Shown here in pieces: positions 1 through 23,130 of a stretch of DNA of 64,000 bases. Position numbers and translations under genes: made by a program. Numbering within the stretch: position 1 is the first letter of the stretch; each line of letters starts with the position of its first letter. A model generated the notes under the pieces. The model was not told the DNA's origin. It saw nothing but the letters and a program-made list of their open reading frames with translations, and did not search any database. Source of the stretch: Mytilus galloprovincialis (taxonomy: Eukaryota > Mollusca > Bivalvia > Mytilida > Mytilidae); contig NC_134846.1 of NCBI RefSeq assembly GCF_965363235.1, positions 94,110,571 to 94,174,570 on the forward strand, in the 5' to 3' direction.

Positions 1-583
1 TATATTTGGTAACTGTGCATATATAAGGTCCTCATGCCCGTCAGACAGTTTTCACTTGACCTCGACCTCATTTCATGGATCAGTGAACAAGGTTAAGTTT
101 TGGTGGTCAAGTCCATATTTAGATACTATAAGCAATAGGTCTAGTATATTCGGTGTATGGAAGCACTGTAAGGTGTACATGTCCAACTGGCAGGTGTCCT
201 CTGACCTTGACCTCATTTTCATGGTTCAGTGGTTATAGTTAAGTTTTTTGTGTTTTGTCTGTTTTTCTTATACTATATGCAATAGGTCTACTATATTTGG
301 TGTATGGAATGATTGTAAGGTGTACTTGTCTAGCTGACAGGTGTCATCTGACCTTGACCTCATTTTCATGGTTCAGTGTCATCTGACCTTGACCTCATTT
401 TCATGGTTCAGTGGTCAAAGTTAAGTTTTGAGTTTTGGTCTATTTTTCTAATACTTTATGCATTAGTCAACTATATTTGGTGTATGGAAATATTTTATGA
501 TCTATATGTCTGTTACACAGGTTTTATTTGACCTTGACCTCATTTTCACAGCCCATTGCTAAGTGTAAAGTGTTTGTGTTTAT
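1..583. repeat. 148-bp tandem repeat array, left part
   Basis: Tandem units of about 148 bp, recognisable by TGACCTTGACCTCA starting near 53, 201, 349 and 529, with an extra 28-bp internal duplication near 378. The array continues after the transposon at 584-2766. No coding potential is seen. Confidence 0.8.
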
Positions 584-2766
584 CAGGGGTTGACACTAAC
601 TTTGGTAGGCACTAGCCCGCAGGGCTAGTAAAAATTATATTCAACTAGCCCTGTTCTGTGTCAAGTAGCCCGGTGAGTGGGCCAACGGCCCACGAGTGAG
701 CTGGCCGTAGGCCAGCGAACTTGCTAGGGGGGTCTGGGGGCATGCCCCCCCCATAAATTTTTTGAAATTTAGATGCAAAATCCTGCATTCTGAGGCATTC
801 TGAGGCTTTTTAAGAAGATGTTTTCAGTCTGAAAAATAACTATTTCATACTTGTTTATATCTTCATAAAAAAAAAAAAAAAAAATTAACACCAAAGTAAT
901 CTAACGGCAGGAATTTGTCAGAACTTGCATTTTTACTGTTAATGAATTAATGATATATCTTAAATATTTATTGTGTTAGCATTTTTAGTCAAACATTAAC
1001 ATTTGTATATTCCAGACCTACTTTAAAAAAAATAGTTCCTAGATCAAAGATATTTACCACAAAAACTGGGCTACGTTTATAGGGTGTAGGATTAAATAGT
1101 GTCCCCCATGAAATGATGTCCCATGGACATTTTGTCCACTTCTGTGTAAAAGTGTCCCTTGAAAATATATTCTATTTGGACCTTTGATGGATATTTTTAC
1201 ATAGTGAAATCATGTCCAAATTGCATTAAAAGTCTTGTCTAATACCAAATAATTTAATTTACAAAAAATAATAAGACTAGATAGACATTTGTTTTTAAAC
1301 ATACAGTAGGAATCAGTGAATTGTTTTAACATTTTTTTTATTGTCATTTTTTAACAAGAGGTCTCATTAACCCCAAGATCATGAAGATTGCATCCACTCT
1401 CGTTATGGCATAGCTAGGTACAATACCTGTTTCAGTTTGTCTTTATGAATAACAAGTTTTAATGTTTTCTCCTGTGTTTTTTTTGTCAACATGTATATAA
1501 AACATTTCATTGTTTTTAATTTCAAATTGCTTGGCCTTCCTTCTAAATGATCTTCTTTCATTATTATAATATCAAACTCTGGAGGGTATTGACCATCACA
1601 CAAAAAGTCATATAGCTGTTTATATTCACCACTTTCCATTTTTGTTTACATCTCTGTTGTCCTGATTTAAATTTCAATTTAAAAATGTGATATTCTGTCC
1701 CGTGAACGAAATTTCACAGATGAATTGTGAAATATAGTTCAAGAAGACACAATTTCATGGGACACTTTTTTGGCTTACAAAAAACTCATCAACTAAAATA
1801 ATCAAATTAAAAAAAAAACAATGTTTTTGTTTAATTTTATTTACATAAAATAAGTTGACTTGTCCCCTATTTTACTTTTGGTTTCTGATGCTGAGTCTTC
1901 ATGTTCCAACTGATTTGTCTCATGACGAGTTTTAACACTGTTCTCGTTAATGCATTATGACATGCATACATCCCGGTACGTGCAATGGACGCTTTCTGAT
2001 ACCAATGGCGTAGTCTTGTTATCATCAACACCCCTCAGCTCTCAAAAAGAAGCTAATCACATAAATATTATTCCCGGAAATTTACTTTCGTTTCAGTCCA
2101 TTGCAACTGTAAAGATAAATCCCGAGCAATACGAAAAGAATTATGACGACATGACAAACGCTAATTCGATAAAGACAGAGAAGATCGAAAAGTTTTCATC
2201 ACCACGTGTACCTTTGAAGTAAAGGAAAATTTCAACAGGGAACCTTTCAATGCTCTATTTTAAGAACGAAAGGACATTTCCAATTTAAACTATTTACGCG
2301 ACGACTATGTATTAGATAAGGCTAAAGTATGCACACTATTTTAATATCAGGATCTCTGATGTGATTAATAATAAAATATAATAAAACCAAAATCTATATG
2401 CAGTATAATTAATGTTTATTTCAAAACGGGTTATCTTGAAATGTGGTGGATTCTTACTTTATGGGCCGAGTAATCTTAGGCCGAGTTGACTTATATAGCG
2501 ACTGGTTTACGGTAGAAATTTTACCCTCCAGTATCTGTAGATCTGTATGTAAATAAAGAGGTCGTGGAACCATTGTAGACAATATTCGACGAAGTTGTCA
2601 GATTTGACCGGCGTTTGGACTGTACTTTGCCGAAAGTACTACAGATTGATGTTCAATGACAAATAAATTTACTAGCCCCTCGGGCAACCGCGCCACGGAC
2701 ATTTACTAGCCCGACACAAAAGTTACTAGTCTCGGGCTAGCGGGCTAGCGTTAGTGTCGAACCCTG
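584..2766. mobile_element. Non-autonomous inverted-repeat DNA transposon (hAT-like ends)
   Basis: The ends form terminal inverted repeats: CAGGGGTTGACACTAAC on the left, and CAGGGTTCGACACTAAC when the right end is read in reverse (15 of 17 match). Both ends are followed by repeats of CTAGCCC. The flanks at 583 and 2767 are two halves of one 148-bp tandem unit, so the insertion point is clear. The 8-bp flanks (GTGTTTAT and GTTTTAGT) match only partly, so no clean target duplication is seen. CAG ends suggest the hAT superfamily; this is inference. No intact transposase is present. Inside are a 78-codon minus-strand frame resembling an integrase leader and an unrecognised 90-codon plus-strand frame at 1950-2222. 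Confidence 0.75.
1403..1639 (-). pseudogene. Fragment resembling the N-terminus of a GIN/KRBA2-type integrase protein
   Basis: A 78-codon frame with a true ATG at 1639. Its start (MESGEYKQLYDFLCDGQYPP) and a later LTKKTQEK stretch resemble the leader before the zinc-binding (H2C2) domain of gypsy-type integrases and the domesticated or Ginger-related KRBA2-like proteins common in bivalves. It stops at the point where the His of the zinc motif should follow. A neighbouring frame carries HNESGCNLHDLGVN, which resembles the H2C2 segment, so a frameshift is likely. It lies inside the inverted-repeat transposon and is too short to be a transposase. It may be a captured exon or a decayed internal gene. 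The family call is from pattern memory. Confidence 0.4.
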
Positions 2767-2911
2767 GTTTTAGTCTGTTTTTCCTAATTTATAAACAATA
2801 AGTCAACTATATTTGTTGTATTGAAGAATTGTTAGCTGTACATGTCTGCCTGGCATGGTTCATCTGACCTTGACCTCATTTTCATGGTTCATTGATCAAT
2901 GTTTCGTTTTT
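2767..2911. repeat. 148-bp tandem repeat array, right part
   Basis: This resumes the unit interrupted by the transposon and again holds the TGACCTTGACCTCA core (near 2866). It is followed directly by the tandem-repeat element starting at 2912. Confidence 0.75.
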
Positions 2912-4000
2912 AACCGGATTTTTGTGACAAAAATGCCGGTTATTGATTTGGGGATGCTCGCCGGGCGGTCGGGCGGGCGGGCGGCAATCAAATGTTGTCC
3001 GTGCATTAACTCATGAACCGTTCAACCAAAGCTTTTAAAATTTTAATATGTTATTACTGACAACTATACGAAGGTCAAGTTTAATAATGGCGATTTTGAC
3101 TTTTACCGTTCAGGAGTTATGGTTCTTGAAAGATTGAAAAATGGAGTTTCCAGTCGTGTCCGTGCATTTACGCATGAACTGTTCTACCAAAGCTTCCCAA
3201 ATTTTAATATGTTGTTACTAATGACAGAATGGAGGTCAAGTTTAATAATGACGAATTTGACTTATACCGTTCAGGAGTTATGGTTCTTGAAAGATTGAAA
3301 AATGGAGTTTCCAGTCGTGTCCGTGCATTTATGCATGAACTATTCTACCAAAGCTTCTGAAATTTTAATATGCTGTTATTGATGACAAAATGGAGGTCAA
3401 GTTCAATAATGACGATTTTGACTTTTACCGTTCAGGAGTTATGGTTCTTGAAAGATTGAAAAATGGTGTTTCCCGTCGTGTCCGTGCATTTTCTCATGAA
3501 CCATTCAACCAAAGCTTTTGAAATTTTAATATGTTGTTACTGATGACAAAATAGAGGTCAAGTTCAATAATGACGATTTTGACTTTTACCGTTCAGGAGT
3601 TATGGTTTTTGAAAGATCGTAAAATGGCGTTTCCATTCACGTTGTTGCATTCACTCATGAACCATTCAATCTAAGCTTTTCAAATTTTAATATGTTGATA
3701 CTGATGACAAAATAGAGGTCAAGTTCAATAATGACGATTTTGACTTTTACCGTTCAGGAGTTATGGTTTTTGAAAGATCGTAAAATGGCGTTTCCATTCA
3801 CGTTGTTGCATTTACTCATGAACCATTCAATCTAAGCTTTTCAAATTTTAATATGTTGATACTGATGACAAAATGGAGGTCAAATTTGATATTGACGATT
3901 TTCACTTTCACCATTCATCAGTAATGGTTCTTGTGATATTGCCAGGACACAAATAAATGTTAATAAATCCGGTTTGCTGTCGTTGTGACAGCCTCTTGTC
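2912..4000. mobile_element. Tandem-repeat-bearing element E1 (six 161-bp units)
   Basis: It starts with AACCGGATTT (2912), has an inverted partner CCGGTT at 2936, and near its right end has the exact inverse AAATCCGGTT (3966-3975). A tail follows with a GCTGTC/GACAGC hairpin, ending in CTTGT at 4000. Between the ends are six tandem units of 161 bp; the marker GTCCGTGCA or its variant falls at 2997, 3158, 3319, 3480, 3641 and 3802. There is no coding frame. The same architecture is seen in the elements at 11031 and 14761. It is probably a non-autonomous mobile element; the transposition mechanism is unknown. Confidence 0.7.
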
Positions 4001-5317
4001 TTTGGTTAATGTTGAGTTTATGTGACAGTTGTAATAAAGCTTTATATTTAGGTCTATCAACATAATATCAATGATTAGTAAAGAAGGCGAGACATTTCAG
4101 CGTGTGCACTCTTGTTGGCTGTTGTGGTTATTTTGAATTTTAGTTTTCTTTTTCTAGTTTAATTGTTGTTACCACACATTGAACCAAAGATACTACAGCC
4201 AATTGACTATAGATTAGCTTCATTCCTGTAAACCATAAGTCAGGGGTTTGAGTATCATAATAACTTTCATTAGATTTAAGACTTAAAACAAATAGTGTTC
4301 GGCAAAGACTTATAAACATGACTTGTAAAACTTTATTTTAGCGGTTTTTCATTTTTGGCTGTCTTGGTTATTTATAGAACCAAGAAAGAACAGCCTTCTT
4401 AACAAATCTTTTTAAATTAAGTTTTGTTCTTGTTATCGGTATTAACCTTAAGTCCTTACAATAGGGATTTTAGACTTCAAACAAATGATGTGTTCTGTGG
4501 TTGTCTGCATGTTATGTTGGTAATGGATATAATCGGAAAAAAACACTTTATTTTGGCTTTTATTTGGGGAAAGGGCTTGTATGATAATTATTATATTTTT
4601 ACTAGTTAAATTATGAAGCTTTTCAGATTTTTTGTAAGCTTATGTGCTGGGTAGTAAAATTTAAAAGGACCAGCCAACATCAAATGTTTTTTCTTCAGTA
4701 ATTAAAGGACAGATAAAGGACAATCTGTTTGTGTCCCAGCAACATGTTTCAGGAACATAAATATACTGAATGTCAGTCTGTCTGTGAGCCTTGATGCACT
4801 CTTGTGTGTTAAATCCTTGCAAGATTTTAATAACTCACATCAGGAGGACATTGATACACTGTTTTTCTTTTTAAGCATTTTTTTCAAAAGATTATTTTGA
4901 TATAGTTTTTTGTGATAACATTTCATCTTATTTATTTAAATCTTTTAAAATGTATTGATCAAAAACCTTGGATGTTATTTAATGGTAAATCAACAGAGAA
5001 ATGTTGACAATATGTTCCCATCAAGCTCCAAGATTGAAGGAGTATTTACATACATTTATATAAAGCATGCTGGTAAGAGATGTTGTAAAAAGAATAAATT
5101 GTCATCTCCATGTGGATTATCTCTTTTGGTCCAAGAGCTAATAACCATATAACTTGTATTTTGATCAATTAACCATTATCAGGGCATCATATTATTATAA
5201 AATCTTAAACTGATGATGATTATATCACAGGTTATGAACATGAAATTTTCTTCATTTATTTTGGATAAAATTGAAACAAAAGCTGTTTTACTGAAATATT
5301 TTTCTTTTCTTTTACAG
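4001..5317. other. Non-coding stretch before the first CNOT3 exon in the window
   Basis: AT-rich intron sequence of CNOT3. Short open frames at 4424-4609 and 4955-5152 have no splice context or recognisable motif. No further feature is seen. Confidence 0.6.
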
Positions 5318-15642
<10,325 letters not shown>

Positions 15643-18600
15643 TGAGCTGATGTCCAAACAAACGTTAACGTGGATCTGTTTTAAACTGCCATTTGAGTCT
15701 GATGAGCCACATTGTGTGCAGTAATGACTTGTTACTATGGTAACCTACTGTTACCCTGACTGGTAACTTGCTGCAGTGTTTGCAGGGACAATACTGCCTT
15801 GCAGTCAAAATTATTGTGATATGGATGAATGGGAGAGCAGGGAAGTGGCCACATCTCTGATCTCACAAACATTGATGGATTATCTCCCTTGCTCATTGAA
15901 TTATACTATAAAGTTTGCAGGGGAGGTAATTCATTGATGTTTCTCATTTTCATGGTTGAATGGTCGTTATGAATGTCAAGTTTCATTTTCATGGTTCATT
16001 TTATATGCAAATGGTTGTTGATAAAGTGGGTGTATAACCAAAGTTCTGCTCAACCGTGAAATGTCTGCTGGTCTCGATGATTAGTCTCTAATAATCCTAG
16101 GAAAGACTTTAAAAGAAGCAGTAACCTCCAAATGTTCAACTTTTTCCCATTATTTGTTTTTTATCGTAAATGACAATCTGTAATGAGATTCCTATTTCAG
16201 TCTTTTCTATTCAATTGAATTAAACAACAACAAACCTAAATCAGAAAATTTTAATTTCCAATTCTGTACATGTTAATTTGTTATGAAATTTGGAAATTTT
16301 AATCTTCTGACTTATTTTACATTTAGTAGTAAAACCATGGACAAAATGTACTCTTCATTATATTATTAACATTTTATGCAATGTGCAATCAAAGCTATTA
16401 CTTAACACATAAGTATAATGTACAGCTTGCCCCAGAATGTTTCCAGTAGATATATTTGGTCAGCAGTTTACAATGAAATCCTGTAATAAGTGCTATAACA
16501 CAGATGAATGGTTGTTTAATTCCTAGAAAATTTAACTAGTCTTTGAAACAAATACAAGTGCTGCGTAATTTTGTCATTTTTGCTTAATAAATTTTTTCTT
16601 AGGTCTAATTTTAATTTGGTAAAATTTTAGATGATTTTGTTTGTTGAAAGCATTCTGTATATACGTTATTACAGTTTTTGTGCAATGAATTGGTTTTTAT
16701 TGTCTTAGTAGTCAAATATAGTTTTATACAAGTTATCAATTTTGTTTAAAAAGTAAACATGAATGTTTTGACTTTGCAATACCTATTGTTATCTCAGTAT
16801 TAACATGTTTCTGCAGTCAGTAGACTCCTGGTTATACCACAGCAAACTTTGTAAGCTTTCCTCTATATCATATCTTGTTATACTGTTAACTCCTGGTTAT
16901 ACACAACAAACTTTGTAAACTTTCCTCTTTATCATACTGTAGTCATAACTATATCTAAATATCTTGGTCAATATTAAATGGGGGTAAAAAAAATATTTCA
17001 GAAGGAAAACACAAAAAAATATAAGATTTTTCTAAAGATTTTTAAATTCATTTGGAAAAATAATTTTTGTCATTGATCATTATTTTGCTATTCTGGCTCT
17101 CAAAAAAAGGAATATTTAGTAGACTTAAAATTTACTATTAAAGGGTTTTCACACAGTTGAGTATCTTGAAAAATTGTTTTCACTCTAATTTTATTTCATT
17201 TACTTTAGATACTTAAAGAACTTTATCATAATTTATAGAAAGATTTTAACAGTATGATTGGAATTGAAACTGTTTGAATATAATATGTTGAGCTAAACTT
17301 AAGGTTACAGTCACTTGAATATATAATGATATACTTTGAGCTGAACTAATGTGAATGTCGACACTAACTTAAGTCACAGGTGTTTAGTATAGGCTAGTTA
17401 TTGATAATGACCACCGTTACTCATGGTTACAATAATTGGCCTATATTGACCACCTATGTGACATGGATAGTGTTAACAGACAGAATTGTTCCATGAATTA
17501 ACACCATATTTGTTTGACAGTGGAGCATATTCTATAATTCTGATGCTAAGATGGGGAGATGATTTCTAATTCATTCATGCTTTCTGATAGGCATTTACGA
17601 CTGTGTAGGACGCACAGATATTTGGTAGAAAATTTTTCTATTAAAAATTTTGTTTAAATGAAAAATGTTTTATAGGAATTTCTAAAGTTCATAATATTTT
17701 TTCAATTTCTTTGTTGTTCAAAATAGGGGGTTGATTTTGTGAGCTGTGCTCCGGTTCAATTTTTGCAAACCACAGTCTAGTCATTTTGGCATTTTGTGAT
17801 GAAGCAGGAAAGAAATTTGAGATTATCTCCCCTTAAAATATTATGTAGCTTGTCAGCATTGAAATGGTTGACATAAAAAACAGAAAATACTTAACAGTGA
17901 TCATGTGATAGTCAAATCATGGGCCACTCAGTCAGTTTTATTTGTGTGGACTATTTTTGTACAGTATGTAAATTGATGCCTTGGTGCCTGAAGCCATGGT
18001 GGTCTCCAACCATAGATGTTGTGTGACTACTCACTCGGCTCAGGAACATCAGGGTCAAGCAAAATAAAAAATGCTGGAAAAATTATAAAAAATAATAAAA
18101 ATAGACAAAGAAATTTGTCCAATGAATAAAATACAAGACTTTTTATTTTTATCCAACTATGATTTGAAGTGAGCTGGATCTATTGAGTTAAATTTTGTGT
18201 ATAATTGTGAGGAATATTTTAAGTACAATGTTACAGGAGTTGAAAATGTTCAACAAGGTAGGAAGTATATTTTGTTGACATAAAAAATACAGACAATTCT
18301 ATTAGCATTACAACATATACAAAGAATAACAAGAATTATATAAAAATAGCAGATATAGCAGATCAACCAACCTCAATTGCTCATCCCCCCTGAAATTAGA
18401 GACAAACAAGAAAAAACATCTAATGTCCAGATAGTCTGACTTTGTTATGACACATTATGTGATGAGGTTAATTCATAAACCTCCCCCATTGCCTTTCTAG
18501 AGCATATGTTGTAAAAGTAAATGCTCAATAAAAAAAAAAAGGCACATTCCAGCTACCAAAACAATGCTAGGCTAGGGGTAGGTTCAGCTCTTGTTTAAAT

Positions 18601-19134
18601 ACTGTATATCAGGGGAAATAGTTCAGAAGTATCCTTTCTTCATAAAGTCGCTTTATAAAGTTTAATTGACATGTGTGATCAAGGCTATCAGTTTTTTTGT
18701 TTTCATATAGATTAGACCGTTGGTTTTCCCATTTGAATGGTTTTACACTAGTAATTTTTGGGGCCCTTTATAGCTTGCTGTTAGATGCCAAGGCTCCGTG
18801 TTGAAGACTGTACCTTGACCTATAATTGTTTACTTTTATAAAATGTGACTTAGATAGAGTTGTAACTCATACCACATCTTCCTATATCTATCAGTGAACT
18901 TTAACCTACTGGTGCATAAATCCAGTCATTTAATACCTTTCCAGATGTGGCTATACTTCTTGGTCCTTTCAAGTTATTATCAGCAATGATACTTTGTACA
19001 AGGTTTTGGATATTCGAATATTTGACTGAGCATCACTAAACACCCACTAACTGTTGACATAAACATATGGTGCAATGAATATAGGTGCCATTGTTATAAA
19101 AATGTACTTGTACTGATATGGGGTAATACATTTA
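15643..19134 (+). other. CNOT3 3' UTR and downstream intergenic DNA
   Basis: No coding exon is seen. AATAAA hexamers occur, for example near 16584, 18125 and 18527, but I cannot decide which one ends the CNOT3 transcript. A duplicated block of about 70 bp (CTCCTGGTTATAC... to CTTTCCTC) lies at about 16826-16940. Confidence 0.5.
18706..18892 (+). mobile_element. Partial copy of an abundant mussel-type dispersed repeat
   Basis: The text from ATAGATTAGACCGTTGG to CACATCTTCCTATATCTA matches the right half of the repeat at 53216-53656 with substitutions and short gaps. I recognise this family as very common in Mytilus transcripts and genomes. It is probably a 5'-truncated copy. Confidence 0.7.
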
Positions 19135-20289
19135 CTAATATGTGGTTGAGTTTGTGACGGTACTCATACTTATATGTGAAGGAGTTTGTCAGTGTACTCA
19201 TACTTATATGTGAAGGAGTTTGTCAGTGTACTCATACTTATATGTGTAGGAGTTTGTCAGGGTACTAAAACTGATATGTGTAGGAGTTTGTCAATGTACT
19301 CATACTTATATGTGTAGGAGTTTGTCAGTGTACTTATACTTATATGTGTAGGAGTTTGTCAGGGTACTTATACTTATATGTGTAGGAGTTTGTCAGGGTA
19401 CTCATACTTATATATGTAGGAGTTTGTCAGGGTATTCATACTTATATGTGTAGAAGTTTGTCAGGGTACTCATACTTATATGTGTAGGAGTTTGTCAGGA
19501 TACTCATACTTATATGTGTAGGAGTTTGTCAATGTACTCATACTGATATGTGTAGGAGTTTGTCGGGGTACTCGTACTTATATATGTAGGAGTTTGTCAG
19601 GGTATTCATACTTATATGTGTAGAAGTTTGTCAGGGTACTCATACTTATATGTGTAGGAGTTTGTCAGGATACTCATACTTATATGTGTAGGAGTTTGTC
19701 AATGTACTCATACTGATACGTGTAGGAGTTTGTCAGGGTACTCATACTGATACATGTAGGAGTTTGTCAGGGTATTCATACTTATATGTGTAGAAGTTTG
19801 TCAGGGTACTTATACTTATATGTGTAGGAGTTTGTCAAGGGACTCATACTGATACGTGTAGGAGTTTGTCAGGGTACTCATACTGATACGTGTAGGAGTT
19901 TGTCAGGGTACTCATACTGATATATGTAGGAGTTTGTCAAGGGACTCATACTGATACGTGTAGGAGTTTGTCAGGGTACTTATACTGATATGTGTAGGAG
20001 TTTGTCCGGGTACTTATACTTATATGTGTAGAAGTTTGTCAAGGGACTCATGCTTATATGTGAAGGAGTTTGTCAATGTACTCATACTGATACGTGTAGG
20101 AGTTTGTCAGGGTACTCATACTGATACATGTAGGAGTTTGTCAGGGTACTCATACTTACATGTGTAGAACTTTGTCAAGGGACTCGTGCTTATATGTGAA
20201 GGAGTTTGTCAATGTACTTATACTGATACGTGTAGGAGTTTGTCAGTGTACTCTTACTTATATATGAAGGAGTATGTCAGGGTGCTCGT

Positions 20290-23130
20290 ACTTATATGTG
20301 TAGGAGTTTGCCAGGGTATTCATACTTATATGTGTAGAAGTTTGTCAGGGTACTCATACTAATATGTGTAGAAGTTTGTCAGGATACTCATACTTATATG
20401 TGTAGAAGTTTGTCAGGGTACTCATACTTATATGTGTAGAAGTTTGTCAGGGTACTCATACTTATATGTGTAGAAGTTTGTCAAGGGACTCATACTTATA
20501 TGTGTAGAAGTTTGTCAGGGTACTCATACTGATACGTGTAGGAGTTTGTCAGGGTACTCATACTGATATATGTAGGAGTTTGTCAGGGTACTCATACTTA
20601 TATGTGTAGGAGTATGTCAGGGTACTCATACTTATATGTGTAGAAGTTTGTCAGGGTACTCATACTTATATGTGTAGGAGTTTGTCAGGGTATTCATACT
20701 TATATGTGAAATTTGTCAGTGTACTCATACTTATATGTGTAGGAGTTTGTCAGGGTACTTATACTTATATGTGTAGGAGTTTGCCAGGGTACTCATACTG
20801 ATACATGTAGGAGTTTGTCAGTGTACTCATACTTATATGTGAAGGAGTTTGTCAATGTACTCATACTGATACGTGTAGGAGTTTGTCAGGGTACTCATAC
20901 TGATACGTGTAGGAGTTTGTCAGGGTACTCATACTGATACGTGTAGGAGTTTGTCAGTGTACTCATACTTATATGTGTTTGAGTTTGTCAGGATACTTAT
21001 ACTTATATGTGTAGGAGTTTGCCAGGGTACTCATACTGATACGTGTTGGAGTTTGTCAGTGTACTCATACTTATATGTGAAGGAGTTTGTCAATGTACTC
21101 ATACTGATACGTGTAGGAGTTTGTCAGGGTAATCATACTAATATGTGTAGAAGTTTGTCAAGGGACTCATACTGATACGTGTAGGAGTTTGTCAGTGTAC
21201 TTATACTGATATGTGTAGGAGTTTGTCAGGGTACTCATACTGATATGTGTAGGAGTTTGCCAGGGTACTCATACTAATATGTGTAGAAGTTTGTCAAGGG
21301 ACTCATACTTATATGTGTAGAAGTTTGTCAGGGTACTCATACTGATACGTGTAGGAGTTTGTCAGTGTACTTATACTGATATGTGTAGGAGTTTGCCAGG
21401 GTACTCATACTTATATGTGTAGAAGTTTGTCAGGGTACTCATACTGATACGTGTAGGAGTTTGTCAGTGTACTTATACTGATATGTGTAGGAGTTTGTCA
21501 GGGTACTCATACTGATACGTGTAGGAGTTTGTCAGGGTACTCATACTTATATGTGTAGGAGTTTGTCAAGGGACTCATACTTATATGTGAAGGAGTTTGT
21601 CAAGGGTACTCATACTTATATGTGTAGGAGTTTGTCAGGGTAATCATACTTATATGTGTAGAAGTTTGTCAAGGGACTCATACTGATACGTGTAGGAGTT
21701 TGTCAGTGTACTTATACTGATATGTGTAGGAGTTTGTCAGGGTACTCATACTGATATGTGTAGGAGTTTGCCAGGGTACTCATACTAATATGTGAAGGAG
21801 TTTGTCAAGGGACTCATACTTATATGTGTACAAGTTTGTCAGGGTACTCATACTGATACGTGTAGGAGTTTGTCAGTGTACTTATACTGATATGTGTAGG
21901 AGTTTGCCAGGGTACTCATACTTATATGTGTAGAAGTTTGTCAGGGTACTCATACTGATACGTGTAGGAGTTTGTCAGTGTACTTATACTGATATGTGTA
22001 GGAGTTTGTCAGGGTACTCATACTGATACGTGTAGGAGTTTGTCAGGGTACTCATACTTATATGTGTAGGAGTTTGTCAAGGGACTCATACTTATATGTG
22101 AAGGAGTTTGTCAAGGGACTCATGCTTATATGTGTAGAAGTTAATCAGGGTACTCATACGTGTAGGAGTTTGTCAGGGTTCTCATACTTATATGTGAAGG
22201 AGTTTGTCAGTGTACTGATACTTAGATGTGTGGGAGTTTGTCAGGTTACTCGTACTGGTATGTGAAGGAGTTTGTCGGGTTACTCATACTGATATGTGAA
22301 GGAGTTTGTCAAGGTACTGATACTGGTATGTGAAGGAGTTTGTCAGGGTACTCGTACTGATATGTGTAGGAGTTTGTCAGTGTACTCGTATTTATATGTG
22401 TAGGAGTTTTTCAGGTTACTCATACTGATATGTGAAGGAGTTTGTCAAGGTACTGATACTGGTATGTGAAGGAATCTGTCAGGGTACTCGTACTGATATG
22501 TGTAGGAGTTTGTCTGGATACTAATACTGGTATGTGAAGAAGTTTGTCAGGTTACTCATACTGATATATGAAGGAGTTTGTCAGAGGACTCATGTTTATA
22601 TGTGTAGAAGTTTATCAGGGTACTCATACTTATATGTGTAGGAGTTTGTCAGGTTACTCGTACTGGTATGTGAAGGAGTTTGTCAGGTTACTCAGACTGA
22701 TATGTGAAGGAGTTTATGTAGTGATACTGGTATGTGAAGGATTTTGTCAGGGTACTCGTACTGATATGTGAAGGAGTTTGTCAAGGTACTGATACTAGTA
22801 TGTGAAGGAGTTTATTAGGGTTTTCATACTTATATCGCATGAGTTTGTCAGGGTACTCGTACTGATATGTGAAGGAGTTTGTCAACGTACTGATACTGGT
22901 ATGTGAAGGAGTTTGTCAGGTACTGATACTGGTATGTGAAGGAGTTTGTCAGGGTACTCGTACTTATATGTGTAGGAGTTTGTCAGGTACTGATACTTAT
23001 ATGTGTAAGAGTTTGTCAAGGTACTCGTACTTAGAGATGCAGGAGTTTGTCAGGTTACTCATACTTATATGTATAGGAGTTTGTCAAGGTATTCATACTT
23101 ATATGTGTAGGAGTTTGTCAAGGTATTCAT
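20290..23130. repeat. Higher-order repeat of the 34-bp satellite, copy A
   Basis: This segment recurs immediately downstream at an offset of 2841 bp. Identical multi-unit stretches include those at 20951-21175 and 22062-22265. Confidence 0.9.
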
